Positions 1 to 6,905 of a DNA stretch of 64,000 nt are shown here, one piece after another (the first letter of the stretch is position 1; the number at the start of each line of letters is the position of its first letter). Position numbers and translations under genes: made by a program. The notes below the pieces were generated by a model. The model was given only the letters and a program-made list of their open reading frames with translations, was not told the origin of the DNA and made no database searches. The stretch spans positions 248,001 to 312,000 of the forward strand of contig OKQS01000002.1 of NCBI GenBank assembly GCA_900290095.1. Direction: 5' to 3'. Source of the stretch: Khoudiadiopia massiliensis (GTDB lineage: Bacteria; Bacillota; Clostridia; Tissierellales; Peptoniphilaceae).

Positions 1-1
1 C

Positions 2-676
2 GGCGATATCTCCTATCTTTCCAAAAAGGCCCGCATAATGCTTGATGAGGCAGGTTATGAGGATGCTAAAATTGTGGCATCTAATTCACTTGATGAATAC
101 AAAATAAGAGACATCCTTGACCAGGGGGCCAAACTTGACTCTTTCGGTGTTGGAGAAAATCTTATCACCTCTAAAACCGACCCGGTCTTCGGAGCTGTCT
201 ACAAACTTGTTGCTACTGAGCAAGACGGAAAGCTTACCCCAAAGATAAAAATATCTGAAAATGTTGAAAAAATAACCACTCCCGGTTTTAAGCATTTGTA
301 CCGTTTTTATGATAAAAGCACGGGCAAGGCCCTTGCAGACCTCATCTGCCTGGCTGATGAAAAATTAAATGACAATGAGCCCTTTGAAATTTTCCACCCA
401 ACCTATACATGGAAGAAGATGGTTCTTGAGAATTATGAACTTCGCCCCATGCATGAGCAGATCTTCAAAAACGGCGAACTTGTATATAAATCCCCAAGCC
501 TGGAAGAAAGCCGCAAGTATTGCCAAGCCGAGCTGGACTCCCTGTGGGATGAGTATAAGCGATTTGACAATCCCCACATATACAAGGTGGATCTTTCAAA
601 AGAGCTCTGGGACGTAAAACATAAGCTTCTGAGCTTGGAAAAAGACAAGGCCCTGGGCCTGATTAAACACAAGTAA
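2..676 (+). CDS. pncB: Nicotinate phosphoribosyltransferase, C-terminal part (5' end outside window)
   Basis: The frame is open from the window edge and reads GDISYLSKKARIMLDEAGY at its start, a motif of the type II phosphoribosyltransferase barrel of nicotinate phosphoribosyltransferases. The family makes nicotinate mononucleotide from nicotinate and PRPP, the entry step of the Preiss-Handler route of NAD salvage, in the cytoplasm. The stretch KIVASNSLDEYKI followed by a GVGENLITS segment matches the phosphate-binding part of the family. About 224 residues are present, roughly the last half of a 480-residue enzyme. The first ATG inside the window (38) is internal and not the start. The gene is convergent with pta and separated from it by a bidirectional hairpin terminator. 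Confidence 0.88.
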   Translation, partial: GDISYLSKKARIMLDEAGYEDAKIVASNSLDEYKIRDILDQGAKLDSFGVGENLITSKTDPVFGAVYKLVATEQDGKLTPKIKISENVEKITTPGFKHLYRFYDKSTGKALADLICLADEKLNDNEPFEIFHPTYTWKKMVLENYELRPMHEQIFKNGELVYKSPSLEESRKYCQAELDSLWDEYKRFDNPHIYKVDLSKELWDVKHKLLSLEKDKALGLIKHK

Positions 677-690
677 AGAAAAAATAAAAA

Positions 691-712
691 GGGCTGACCC
701 GACGGTCAGCCC
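691..712. terminator. Bidirectional intrinsic terminator between pncB and pta
   Basis: A perfect 9-bp GC-rich stem (GGGCTGACC / GGTCAGCCC) encloses the loop CGAC. It is flanked by a T-rich run on the right (for rightward pncB) and an A-rich run on the left, which becomes a U-tract for leftward pta. It lies between two convergent stop codons, so it probably ends both transcripts. Confidence 0.85.
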
Positions 713-731
713 CTTATTTGTTTTAAATAAT

Positions 732-1721
732 CTATTTCCCAAGCACCTTCATTGCCTGGTAGGCGGTAACAATGGCCATTTGATAGGCATCCTCTTCACT
801 ACAACCACGTGAAAGGTCGTTAACCGGATGGGCCATACCCTGGAGAATCGGTCCCAAAGCTATATAGTGACCCAATCTCTGTGCAATCTTGTATCCTATA
901 TTACCTGACTGAATATCCGGGAAGATAAAGACCCTGGCCTTACCGGCTATATCTGATTTCGGAGCTTTTTTCTTTGCAACTACGGGGTTGATTGCGGCAT
1001 CAAACTGAAGTTCTCCGTCAACCTTTAGCTGAGGATAACGCTCTTTAGCGATTTTTGTAGCCTCTGCTACTTTTTCCTGTTCCGGTGAAGATGCCGAACC
1101 TAGTGTTGAGAATGATAACAAGGCAACAACCGGATCTATATCGAAATCCTTGGCTGTGTTGGCGGTCTCGTAGGCAATATCTGCCAGCTGACTTGAATCC
1201 GGATTGATGTTTACAGCAGAGTCGGCGAACATGAGCCTTTCTTTACCATCCGGAGAGATCATGATAAAGCAACCCGACACCAACTTCGAATCCGGCTTTG
1301 TTTTGATTATTTGCAAGGCCGGTCTTATTGTTTCCGCGGTGGTTCCGTCAGCTCCTGAAATCAAACCATCAGCCAAGCCCATATAAATCAGCATGGTGCC
1401 GAAATAGTTCCTGTCCTTTAAAATCTTTTCTGCCTGGTCTCTGGTAGCCTTGCCTTTCCTTCTCTCTACAAAGGCGTCTACCATCTCTTCAAATCCATCA
1501 TAATTTTCAGGATCTATGATTTCCAGGTCCTGCAGAGAAATCTTTTCTTCATCGGCCAATTTCTCCAGCTCTTGACGATTGCCCAAAACTATAGGTTTAA
1601 TTATCCCGGCTTGCTGATGACGAACAGCGGCATTCAAAATCCTTCTTTCAGTTCCTTCCGGAAAGACCATCCTGATATCCTTGCCGATAAGTTGGTCCGT
1701 CAATGTTCCAATAATGCTCAT
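732..1721 (-). CDS. pta: Phosphate acetyltransferase
   Basis: This 329-residue protein has the length and sequence of the short, single-domain Pta enzymes that interconvert acetyl-CoA and acetyl phosphate, feeding ATP formation by acetate kinase in fermentation. Family marks are the N-terminal VFPEGTERRILNAA, the central GLISGADGTTAETIRPALQ, and the C-terminal GLGPILQGMAHPVNDLSRG-like block (seen as ALGPILQGMAHPVNDLSRGC). The start at 1721 is preceded by a strong GGGGGAG ribosome-binding site. No acetate kinase gene is adjacent. The gene seems monocistronic: a -10-like element lies upstream and the hairpin at 691-712 lies downstream. Confidence 0.95.
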   Translation of the reverse strand: MSIIGTLTDQLIGKDIRMVFPEGTERRILNAAVRHQQAGIIKPIVLGNRQELEKLADEEKISLQDLEIIDPENYDGFEEMVDAFVERRKGKATRDQAEKILKDRNYFGTMLIYMGLADGLISGADGTTAETIRPALQIIKTKPDSKLVSGCFIMISPDGKERLMFADSAVNINPDSSQLADIAYETANTAKDFDIDPVVALLSFSTLGSASSPEQEKVAEATKIAKERYPQLKVDGELQFDAAINPVVAKKKAPKSDIAGKARVFIFPDIQSGNIGYKIAQRLGHYIALGPILQGMAHPVNDLSRGCSEEDAYQMAIVTAYQAMKVLGK

Positions 1722-1775
1722 AACTCCCCCTTTAAAATTTAGAGACTAAGCTCCTGTAAACATACTATCAACTAC

Positions 1776-1781
1776 ATTATA
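1776..1781 (-). promoter_or_regulatory. Candidate -10 element for pta
   Basis: A TATAAT hexamer on the minus strand lies 55 bp before the pta start codon, in a 93-bp AT-rich gap. No convincing -35 hexamer was found at the usual spacing, so this is only a partial promoter call. Confidence 0.4.
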
Positions 1782-1814
1782 ATACTTAAAATGAAATTTG
1801 ACTCTTTTACTTGC

Positions 1815-2852
1815 CTATCTTTCCAGGGCTATGTTCAAGGCCTCCTCTTCCTCGGGAGAAAGTGGCTGACTGGCCCTGCCGCTTACGATTTCTTTGGCAT
1901 ATGTCCTTGTATTGTCTCTTGCATAAATGCCCGTCAATATTAGACCGCTCCTGTGTTCATCAAGCATTGCCAGGCTATAGGACAGGTCCCCTGACAATTC
2001 TTCAAATGCATTGTACTTGACCAAGCCTATCTTGGAAATGGAAAGTGATATCTGCCCATTCAAAAGACTTACCTGCTTTTTAAGCTCGTTCGCGGTATTG
2101 TCCTCAAGGTCTTTGATCCTGGCATCGCTCGTCTTTTTCAAGTCCTCCATCTGTGTGCTGAGCCTGCGGTCCAGACTTTGCATGGAAACAGAAGCCTGCT
2201 TCTGATAGGCTTTAAGATTTTCAATTGTCATGGATGAAAGCTTGTCATTGGCCTCTTTTCTCTCATTAGTCTCCAATTCCATTGCCCGGCTGCTTATTTC
2301 TTTAAACTCATTTATGGTCTTATTAACGTCATCAAAGCGGATATAGTTGTCCTCTTCATTTTTCTTTATCCTGCTGTCGAAATCTTTACTGAATTTTTCC
2401 AGGTCGCCAACAATTTTTGCCATACCCTGGTTAAAATTATATGAGCTTTCTTTTTTAAGGTTTTCAAGCTGAGCGTAGACATTTTCATCCAACCTCTTCA
2501 TGGAGGTGTTGCTGTTCGTTACGGTGCTGTCAACATATGAGGTCAATTTCTGAGCCAGGCTTGAAAACTTGTCGTCTATGGCCCTGGTCTGGTCCATATC
2601 CGTCTCACTTACCCATTTTTCAATGCTTGCCAGCCTTTCATCATCCCTCTTTTTTATAACCTTATAGGAATCAAGCTCATTGGCAAACTGGCCTATAAGC
2701 TCCTCCATGCTCAGCTCTCCCCTGCCTCTCAGAAGATAATCATAGCGTTTGCGCAGGCGATTAAGCTTCTTATTATTTCCTGAAGCTAAATATGCCGCAT
2801 ATATGGCCACCAATATGGACACGGCGGCTAAAATAATGAGAATTATGTTCAT
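1815..2852 (-). CDS. DUF4446 membrane-anchored coiled-coil protein, last gene of the cinA-parA-parB operon
   Basis: The 345-residue protein starts with one hydrophobic segment (residues about 2-24) followed by the basic segment KKLNRLRKRYDYLLRG. A long charged heptad-like region (about 45-265) follows. It ends in a compact domain beginning GLVKYNAFEELSGDLSYS and containing GIYARDNTRTYAKEI, the signature half of DUF4446. As I recall, most DUF4446 proteins are about 150-180 residues, so the coiled coil here looks greatly expanded. The gene overlaps the end of parB by 4 bp (ATGA), which implies translational coupling. A role in anchoring or signalling at the origin/membrane is inference only; the family has no firmly known function. 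Confidence 0.8.
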   Translation of the reverse strand: MNIILIILAAVSILVAIYAAYLASGNNKKLNRLRKRYDYLLRGRGELSMEELIGQFANELDSYKVIKKRDDERLASIEKWVSETDMDQTRAIDDKFSSLAQKLTSYVDSTVTNSNTSMKRLDENVYAQLENLKKESSYNFNQGMAKIVGDLEKFSKDFDSRIKKNEEDNYIRFDDVNKTINEFKEISSRAMELETNERKEANDKLSSMTIENLKAYQKQASVSMQSLDRRLSTQMEDLKKTSDARIKDLEDNTANELKKQVSLLNGQISLSISKIGLVKYNAFEELSGDLSYSLAMLDEHRSGLILTGIYARDNTRTYAKEIVSGRASQPLSPEEEEALNIALER

Positions 2853-3823
2853 CTTTCCCCTCCCAAGAGGATTTGGGTGAGTTTTTCAAGATCTTCGTTG
2901 GTGTAGCAGGCTATCTTGAGCTCCCAACCTTTTCTCTTCTTGGCAATGCTGACCCCTGTGCCCAGAGATTCCATCAATCTTTCTTCCATATCTATAAGAT
3001 ATGAGTTTCTCTTTGTGGTCCTCTCCTCTTTTCTTTCGGCCTTATTTACGTTTATTTTGCCTTCTATTAATAATTTCCTAAGATTATCTCTTTTTTTAGG
3101 GTCCTTCTCCGATAATAAGACCCTTGCCTGGGATGAGGTCAATTTCCCTGCTTTCAAAGCCTTGAGCGATTCTTCATCGAGCTGCAACAGCCTTATTATG
3201 TTGGCAATGTATGGTCTGCTCTTTCCGAGGGCGTCTGCCAATTCCTGCTGCGTTAGCCCATGCTTATTCATTATTTCCCTGTAAGAATTTGCCTCTTCAA
3301 ATGGGTTCAAGTCCTCCCTCTGAATATTTTCGACAACGGACAGCATCTCCGTGTTTTCCGGCGGTCCTTGGTGGACAACTACAGGAATCTCTTTAAGACC
3401 GGCTAAAATTGAAGCCCTGTACCTTCTCTCTCCGGCAATGATTTTATATGGAGCATGGCCTTTCTGAGTGAATTTTTGTACTAGGATGGGCTGGAGGACC
3501 CCATATTTTTTTATTGAATCAGACAGTTCCTTCAAAGCTTTTTCATCAAAGCTTTTCCTTGGCTGTTTCGAATTCGCCTCTATAAGCTTAATATCCAGAC
3601 TACTGATTTCTTCTTTTTTTAGCCTTTCTTCGCCGGTTTTCGAGCTTGGGGTTTTATTGGTTTTGGTCACTTTGGTTGCCCCGGTACTTTTCCTTCCGGA
3701 GCTTTTCTGTGCGCTACTTGCAGATGCCTTTTTAGTGGTTTTTTTAGTCTTTTCTTCAGTTTCTTTATTCAAGGTTGGAATAAGGGCTCCCAGCCCCCTG
3801 CCCAAGCCGCCTTTTTTTGCCAT
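2849..3823 (-). CDS. parB: ParB/Spo0J chromosome-partitioning CTPase
   Basis: The N-terminal GGLGRGLGALIP (residues 5-16) is the short motif that stimulates ParA ATPase. A Lys/Ser/Thr-rich linker (about 20-65) precedes the N domain, with the CTP-binding box GERRYRAS at 131-138 and ENIQREDLNPFEEA at 155-168. The parS-recognition helix-turn-helix is at about 179-203 (GLTQQELADALGKSRPYIAN). The C-terminal dimerisation domain ends in LTQILLGGER. The usual GHAR/GHGR tetrad after the helix-turn-helix reads SQAR here (221-224), and a G-to-S change at that position is unusual. The basic linker is longer than in Bacillus Spo0J. It lies 12 bp downstream of parA. Confidence 0.95.
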   Translation of the reverse strand: MAKKGGLGRGLGALIPTLNKETEEKTKKTTKKASASSAQKSSGRKSTGATKVTKTNKTPSSKTGEERLKKEEISSLDIKLIEANSKQPRKSFDEKALKELSDSIKKYGVLQPILVQKFTQKGHAPYKIIAGERRYRASILAGLKEIPVVVHQGPPENTEMLSVVENIQREDLNPFEEANSYREIMNKHGLTQQELADALGKSRPYIANIIRLLQLDEESLKALKAGKLTSSQARVLLSEKDPKKRDNLRKLLIEGKINVNKAERKEERTTKRNSYLIDMEERLMESLGTGVSIAKKRKGWELKIACYTNEDLEKLTQILLGGER

Positions 3824-3835
3824 ATCCTATCCTTT

Positions 3836-4606
3836 CTAAGAGTTCCTCTTTTTAAATTCTTTGGAAAGCGCTATATAGGCCTTGGCCCCCTTGGAGCCCT
3901 TATCATAGCTTATGATGCTCTGCCCGTATGATGGGGCCTCTGCAAGCCTTATATTCCTTGGAATTTCCGTCTTATATACCAAATTCTCAAAATATTTATT
4001 TACTTCATTTATAACATCCTGGGCCAAGTTGGTCCTGTTGTCCACCATTGAAAGCAATATCCCCTCTATCTCCAGGTGGGGATTAACTTTTTCCTTAACC
4101 ATGTCTATGGTAGAAACCAGCTGGCTTACCCCCTCCAATGCGTAGTATTCGGTTTGAATCGGAATTAAAACCGAGTTCGAAGCCGTTAAGGCGTTTAAGC
4201 TCAGCATTCCCAATGATGGTGGGCAATCTATGAAAACAAAATCATATTTTTCTTTCAATTCAGCTATGGCCGTTTTCAAGCAGTCATAGGGATTCTCCAT
4301 GGACATGGCCTCTATTTCAAATCCCGTAAGTTCCGAAGTCGAGGCAATTAAATCCAAGTGTTTGTTGAGTTTAATAATTGCTTCTTCAGCCTTGGCTTGT
4401 CCAATTAAAAGGCCATAGACATCATGTTCTAGTTCGTCTTTATGCACACCGTAACCTGAGCTTGTATTTCCTTGGGGATCCATATCTATTACCAGGACAT
4501 TCTTTTTAAAAAGTCCCGTCTCTGCTAAAGCTGCAGCAAGATTTATTACGGTTGTGGTCTTTCCGACCCCACCTTTTTGATTGTATACGCTTATAACTTT
4601 ACTCAT
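3836..4606 (-). CDS. parA: ParA/Soj chromosome-partitioning ATPase
   Basis: The 256-residue protein begins MSKVISVYNQKGGVGKTTT, which contains the deviant Walker A motif KGGVGKT of the ParA/MinD family. FVFIDCPPSLGMLSLNAL (Walker B region) and the EIPRNIRLAEAPSYGQ C-terminal motif are typical of Soj. ParA dimerises with ATP on the nucleoid, and ParB at parS stimulates its ATPase to drive origin segregation and control DnaA. The start overlaps the 3' end of cinA by 8 bp, so it is co-transcribed with cinA. Length and motifs are complete. Confidence 0.95.
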   Translation of the reverse strand: MSKVISVYNQKGGVGKTTTVINLAAALAETGLFKKNVLVIDMDPQGNTSSGYGVHKDELEHDVYGLLIGQAKAEEAIIKLNKHLDLIASTSELTGFEIEAMSMENPYDCLKTAIAELKEKYDFVFIDCPPSLGMLSLNALTASNSVLIPIQTEYYALEGVSQLVSTIDMVKEKVNPHLEIEGILLSMVDNRTNLAQDVINEVNKYFENLVYKTEIPRNIRLAEAPSYGQSIISYDKGSKGAKAYIALSKEFKKRNS

Positions 4607-5834
4607 AATTTCTCGCTTTCAACTCCAAAATTAAGTGGTCAATTGCATGGTTGACAGAAAGTCTTCTAATTTGATTCCTGGCCAAACTCCAGTGTTTCTC
4701 AAAGATCCTAATATCTTCTCCTACCATAATGCCCAAAAATACATGGCCGTCATCATCTCCACCGGGGCCGGCATAGCCTGTGCTGGCTATCGCAACATCA
4801 CATCCTGTTTTCTTCTTAAGGCCGATTAACATGTCTCTGCACACCTTGTCGGATACGGCCGAATATTCTTTTAGGTCTTTCGAATCAACGCCTAATATCT
4901 TATTCTTGGCCGAATCGCTGTAAACAATATAGGCTTCCTGTAGGACTTTTGAAGCACCTGCAGCATTAACAAGCCTCCCTGAGATAAGGCCCCCGGTCAG
5001 ACTCTCTGCAATTGATATGGTAAAGTTGTGCTTTTCCAGAATATTCAAAAGAGTTTCTTCTTTTGCCTTGCCATCATAATTGATTATATATTTGTCCAGT
5101 CTCTTTTTAACTTTTTCCAAGCCCTCTTTAAGTTTTTTATGTACATCTTCTTTTGTGCCTTTGCCGGTTATTCTTATAAGGGCCCCGTCTTCCTTTACAT
5201 ATGGAGCAAAAGTTGGGTTTTTGGAATTTTCCATCAAGTCTTTCATCTTCTGATAGACATTGTACTCACCCAATACTCCGATTTTTACCTCTATTGACTC
5301 TGTTACCTCACCGGAATGTTCTTTAAGTATTGGTGTCAATTCATTTTCAACAATATCTCTTAATTCCCGGGGCGAGCCCGGCAAGATGACAATAACCTTA
5401 TCCGAGCCATACTTTGTAAAAGGTATCCAGGCTCCCGGAGAAGTCCCGACACCGTTCCTTAATATTGTACTCCCCCTTGGAAATGAATAGACTTTTTCAT
5501 TGTTTTTTAGGGCTTCTTTGTTACCAAACCATGAATTGAGATTGCTTATAGTCTCTTGGTCTTCTTCTTTTTCCAACCCAAGATACTCAATAACACATTC
5601 CTTACTTATATCGTCGTTTGTGGAGCCCAGACCACCGCTGGTTATAACTATGTCGGATCTCCTTACAGCTTGATCCAAAGTCTCTATTAGTCGAGTTCTA
5701 TTGTCTCCAACTACGGAAATATGAAAAATATCATAGCCCATGCTTGCACATACTTTTGATAAAAATTGTGCATCTGTATTTAAAACATCACCTAAAAGCA
5801 ACTCTGTGCCAACCGAAATAAGTTCTACAATCAT
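4599..5834 (-). CDS. cinA: CinA: competence/damage-inducible protein, NMN amidohydrolase and ADP-ribose pyrophosphatase family
   Basis: The start ATG at 5834 is chosen because it gives MIVELISVGTELLLGD, the standard CinA N-terminus, and is preceded by GGAGGAGAA. An in-frame upstream start at 5915 would add 27 unrelated residues translated from the parS region. The N-terminal domain is MoCF/MogA-like (GGLGSTNDDISKE, LPGSPRELRDIVE). The C-terminal domain (SIAESLTGGLISGRL, STGYAGPGG) is the nicotinamide-nucleotide amidase fold. The full-length 411-residue protein recycles NMN in NAD metabolism. In many Firmicutes cinA sits by pgsA and recA; here it heads the parA-parB operon. Confidence 0.92.
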   Translation of the reverse strand: MIVELISVGTELLLGDVLNTDAQFLSKVCASMGYDIFHISVVGDNRTRLIETLDQAVRRSDIVITSGGLGSTNDDISKECVIEYLGLEKEEDQETISNLNSWFGNKEALKNNEKVYSFPRGSTILRNGVGTSPGAWIPFTKYGSDKVIVILPGSPRELRDIVENELTPILKEHSGEVTESIEVKIGVLGEYNVYQKMKDLMENSKNPTFAPYVKEDGALIRITGKGTKEDVHKKLKEGLEKVKKRLDKYIINYDGKAKEETLLNILEKHNFTISIAESLTGGLISGRLVNAAGASKVLQEAYIVYSDSAKNKILGVDSKDLKEYSAVSDKVCRDMLIGLKKKTGCDVAIASTGYAGPGGDDDGHVFLGIMVGEDIRIFEKHWSLARNQIRRLSVNHAIDHLILELKARNYE

Positions 5835-5846
5835 TTCTCCTCCATT

Positions 5847-5862
5847 TGTTTCATATGAAACA
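5847..5862. promoter_or_regulatory. parS-like site 1 (TGTTTCATATGAAACA), in the cinA-parAB leader
   Basis: This perfect 16-bp palindrome matches the canonical parS TGTTTCACGTGAAACA at 14 of 16 positions; only the central CG is replaced by TA. It is identical to two further copies at 5989 and 6094. It lies between a TATAAT element (minus strand, 5872-5877) and the cinA ribosome-binding site, so ParB bound here could affect its own operon. Confidence 0.75.
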
Positions 5863-5871
5863 TCTGTATAT

Positions 5872-5877
5872 ATTATA
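5872..5877 (-). promoter_or_regulatory. Candidate -10 element of the cinA-parA-parB operon
   Basis: The minus strand reads TATAAT about 38 bp upstream of the cinA ATG. Transcription would start next to or inside parS-like site 1. No good -35 hexamer was seen. Confidence 0.4.
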
Positions 5878-5988
5878 GCAAAGCTTTTAATAAAGGATGT
5901 TTCACTTTGTTCCATTATTCGATTAAATTGTTTTGTTTTTATAAATTAAAGGTTCACATTGCTACTTTTCAGCTAAAAAGTTGTTAAA

Positions 5989-6004
5989 TGTTTCATATGA
6001 AACA
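5989..6004. promoter_or_regulatory. parS-like site 2 (TGTTTCATATGAAACA)
   Basis: An identical copy of the 16-bp palindrome in the non-coding gap between cinA and rsmG, 142 bp from site 1. Its position within 7.5 kb of oriC and beside parAB fits a centromere function. Confidence 0.75.
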
Positions 6005-6085
6005 TTTCAAAGATCCTTTGTTTTTACAATTTCTGGCACTAGACTGACGATACCGAATTTCCTTTTGAATCCTCGCCTGCATAAA

Positions 6086-6117
6086 AAAAAGAATGTTTCA
6101 TATGAAACATTCTTTTT
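6086..6117. promoter_or_regulatory. parS-like site 3 inside a 32-bp perfect palindrome, possibly also the rsmG terminator
   Basis: The core TGTTTCATATGAAACA occupies 6094-6109. The symmetry extends to 32 bp with flanking AAAAAGAA / TTCTTTTT arms. It lies 67 bp beyond the rsmG stop codon. On the minus strand it is followed by a run of T, so an RNA copy would look like an intrinsic terminator, though the stem is AT-rich. Confidence 0.7.
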
Positions 6118-6183
6118 AAATGCCTTATTCCGTTCGCTTGAGATCTCGGCAAGGGCTTTGACTCCGCCCTTTGATATTCATAC

Positions 6184-6903
6184 TTAGAGAGGTTTCTTTC
6201 TTGGCTTTGCCAGGCCTCTTGGATATTTTGTCGGAGTTTCGCTGACCTTTTTTATCAAGAGAAGTGTACGCTCCTGCTTATCTTCGCCAAGCAAAAAGCT
6301 GTCGACCTTCTCAATTTGACCCCCGAGCACTTTAAGAGCATTCTCCGATATTTTCAATTCTTCTTCAAAGCCCGGTCCCTTCATGGCTATGAAGAAACCG
6401 CCGGGTTTTACCGCAGGCAAACAATACTCCAGCAAAGTCGGTAGGGGAGCTAGGGCCCTGGAAACAGCATAATCAAAGCTCTCTCTAAACTCCTCCTTCC
6501 GGAATATATCTTCAGCTCTCCCATGTATGGCCTCAGTATCGCTCAGTGAAAGTTGATCTGTGATCTCCTTTAAAAACTCGACCCTTTTGTTTAGTGAGTC
6601 CAACATAGTCAATCTGACGGTTTTGTCATATATTTTCATAGGTATCCCCGGAAATCCGGCCCCGCTTCCAATGTCTACAACCGAAGCATTTAAAGGGGCC
6701 TTGAGCAGGCGAAAAACAGTCAAAGAGTCCATGAAATGCTTTGTATAGATGTCCTTGTCATCGGTTATAGTTGTGATGTCCGTAACCTTGTTCCATTCAT
6801 TTATCGACTCTTTGTACTTTTCAAATGCCTGTATTTGATCATCGGAAAGTGATAATCCGAAGTTCTCGGCCAAATCTTTTAAATAGTCCTTGCTTAAATC
6901 CAT
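6184..6903 (-). CDS. rsmG: 16S rRNA (guanine527-N7)-methyltransferase RsmG
   Basis: The 239-residue protein has the GidB/RsmG SAM-binding motif VVDIGSGAGFPGIPMKI and the downstream MLDSLNKRVEFLKEI, AVSRALAPLPTLLEY and IAMKGP blocks. The family methylates N7 of G527 in 16S rRNA; loss gives low-level streptomycin resistance in other bacteria. It follows mnmG with only 2 bp between them, as in most Firmicutes origins. The C-terminal tail KYPRGLAKPRKKPL is the typical PR-rich ending. Confidence 0.95.
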   Translation of the reverse strand: MDLSKDYLKDLAENFGLSLSDDQIQAFEKYKESINEWNKVTDITTITDDKDIYTKHFMDSLTVFRLLKAPLNASVVDIGSGAGFPGIPMKIYDKTVRLTMLDSLNKRVEFLKEITDQLSLSDTEAIHGRAEDIFRKEEFRESFDYAVSRALAPLPTLLEYCLPAVKPGGFFIAMKGPGFEEELKISENALKVLGGQIEKVDSFLLGEDKQERTLLLIKKVSETPTKYPRGLAKPRKKPL

Positions 6904-6905
6904 TG

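Noticed and set aside
801-816. Canonical-type parS in pta (contains CACGTGAAA)
   Set aside because: Only about 9 of 16 positions match and the left half is absent.
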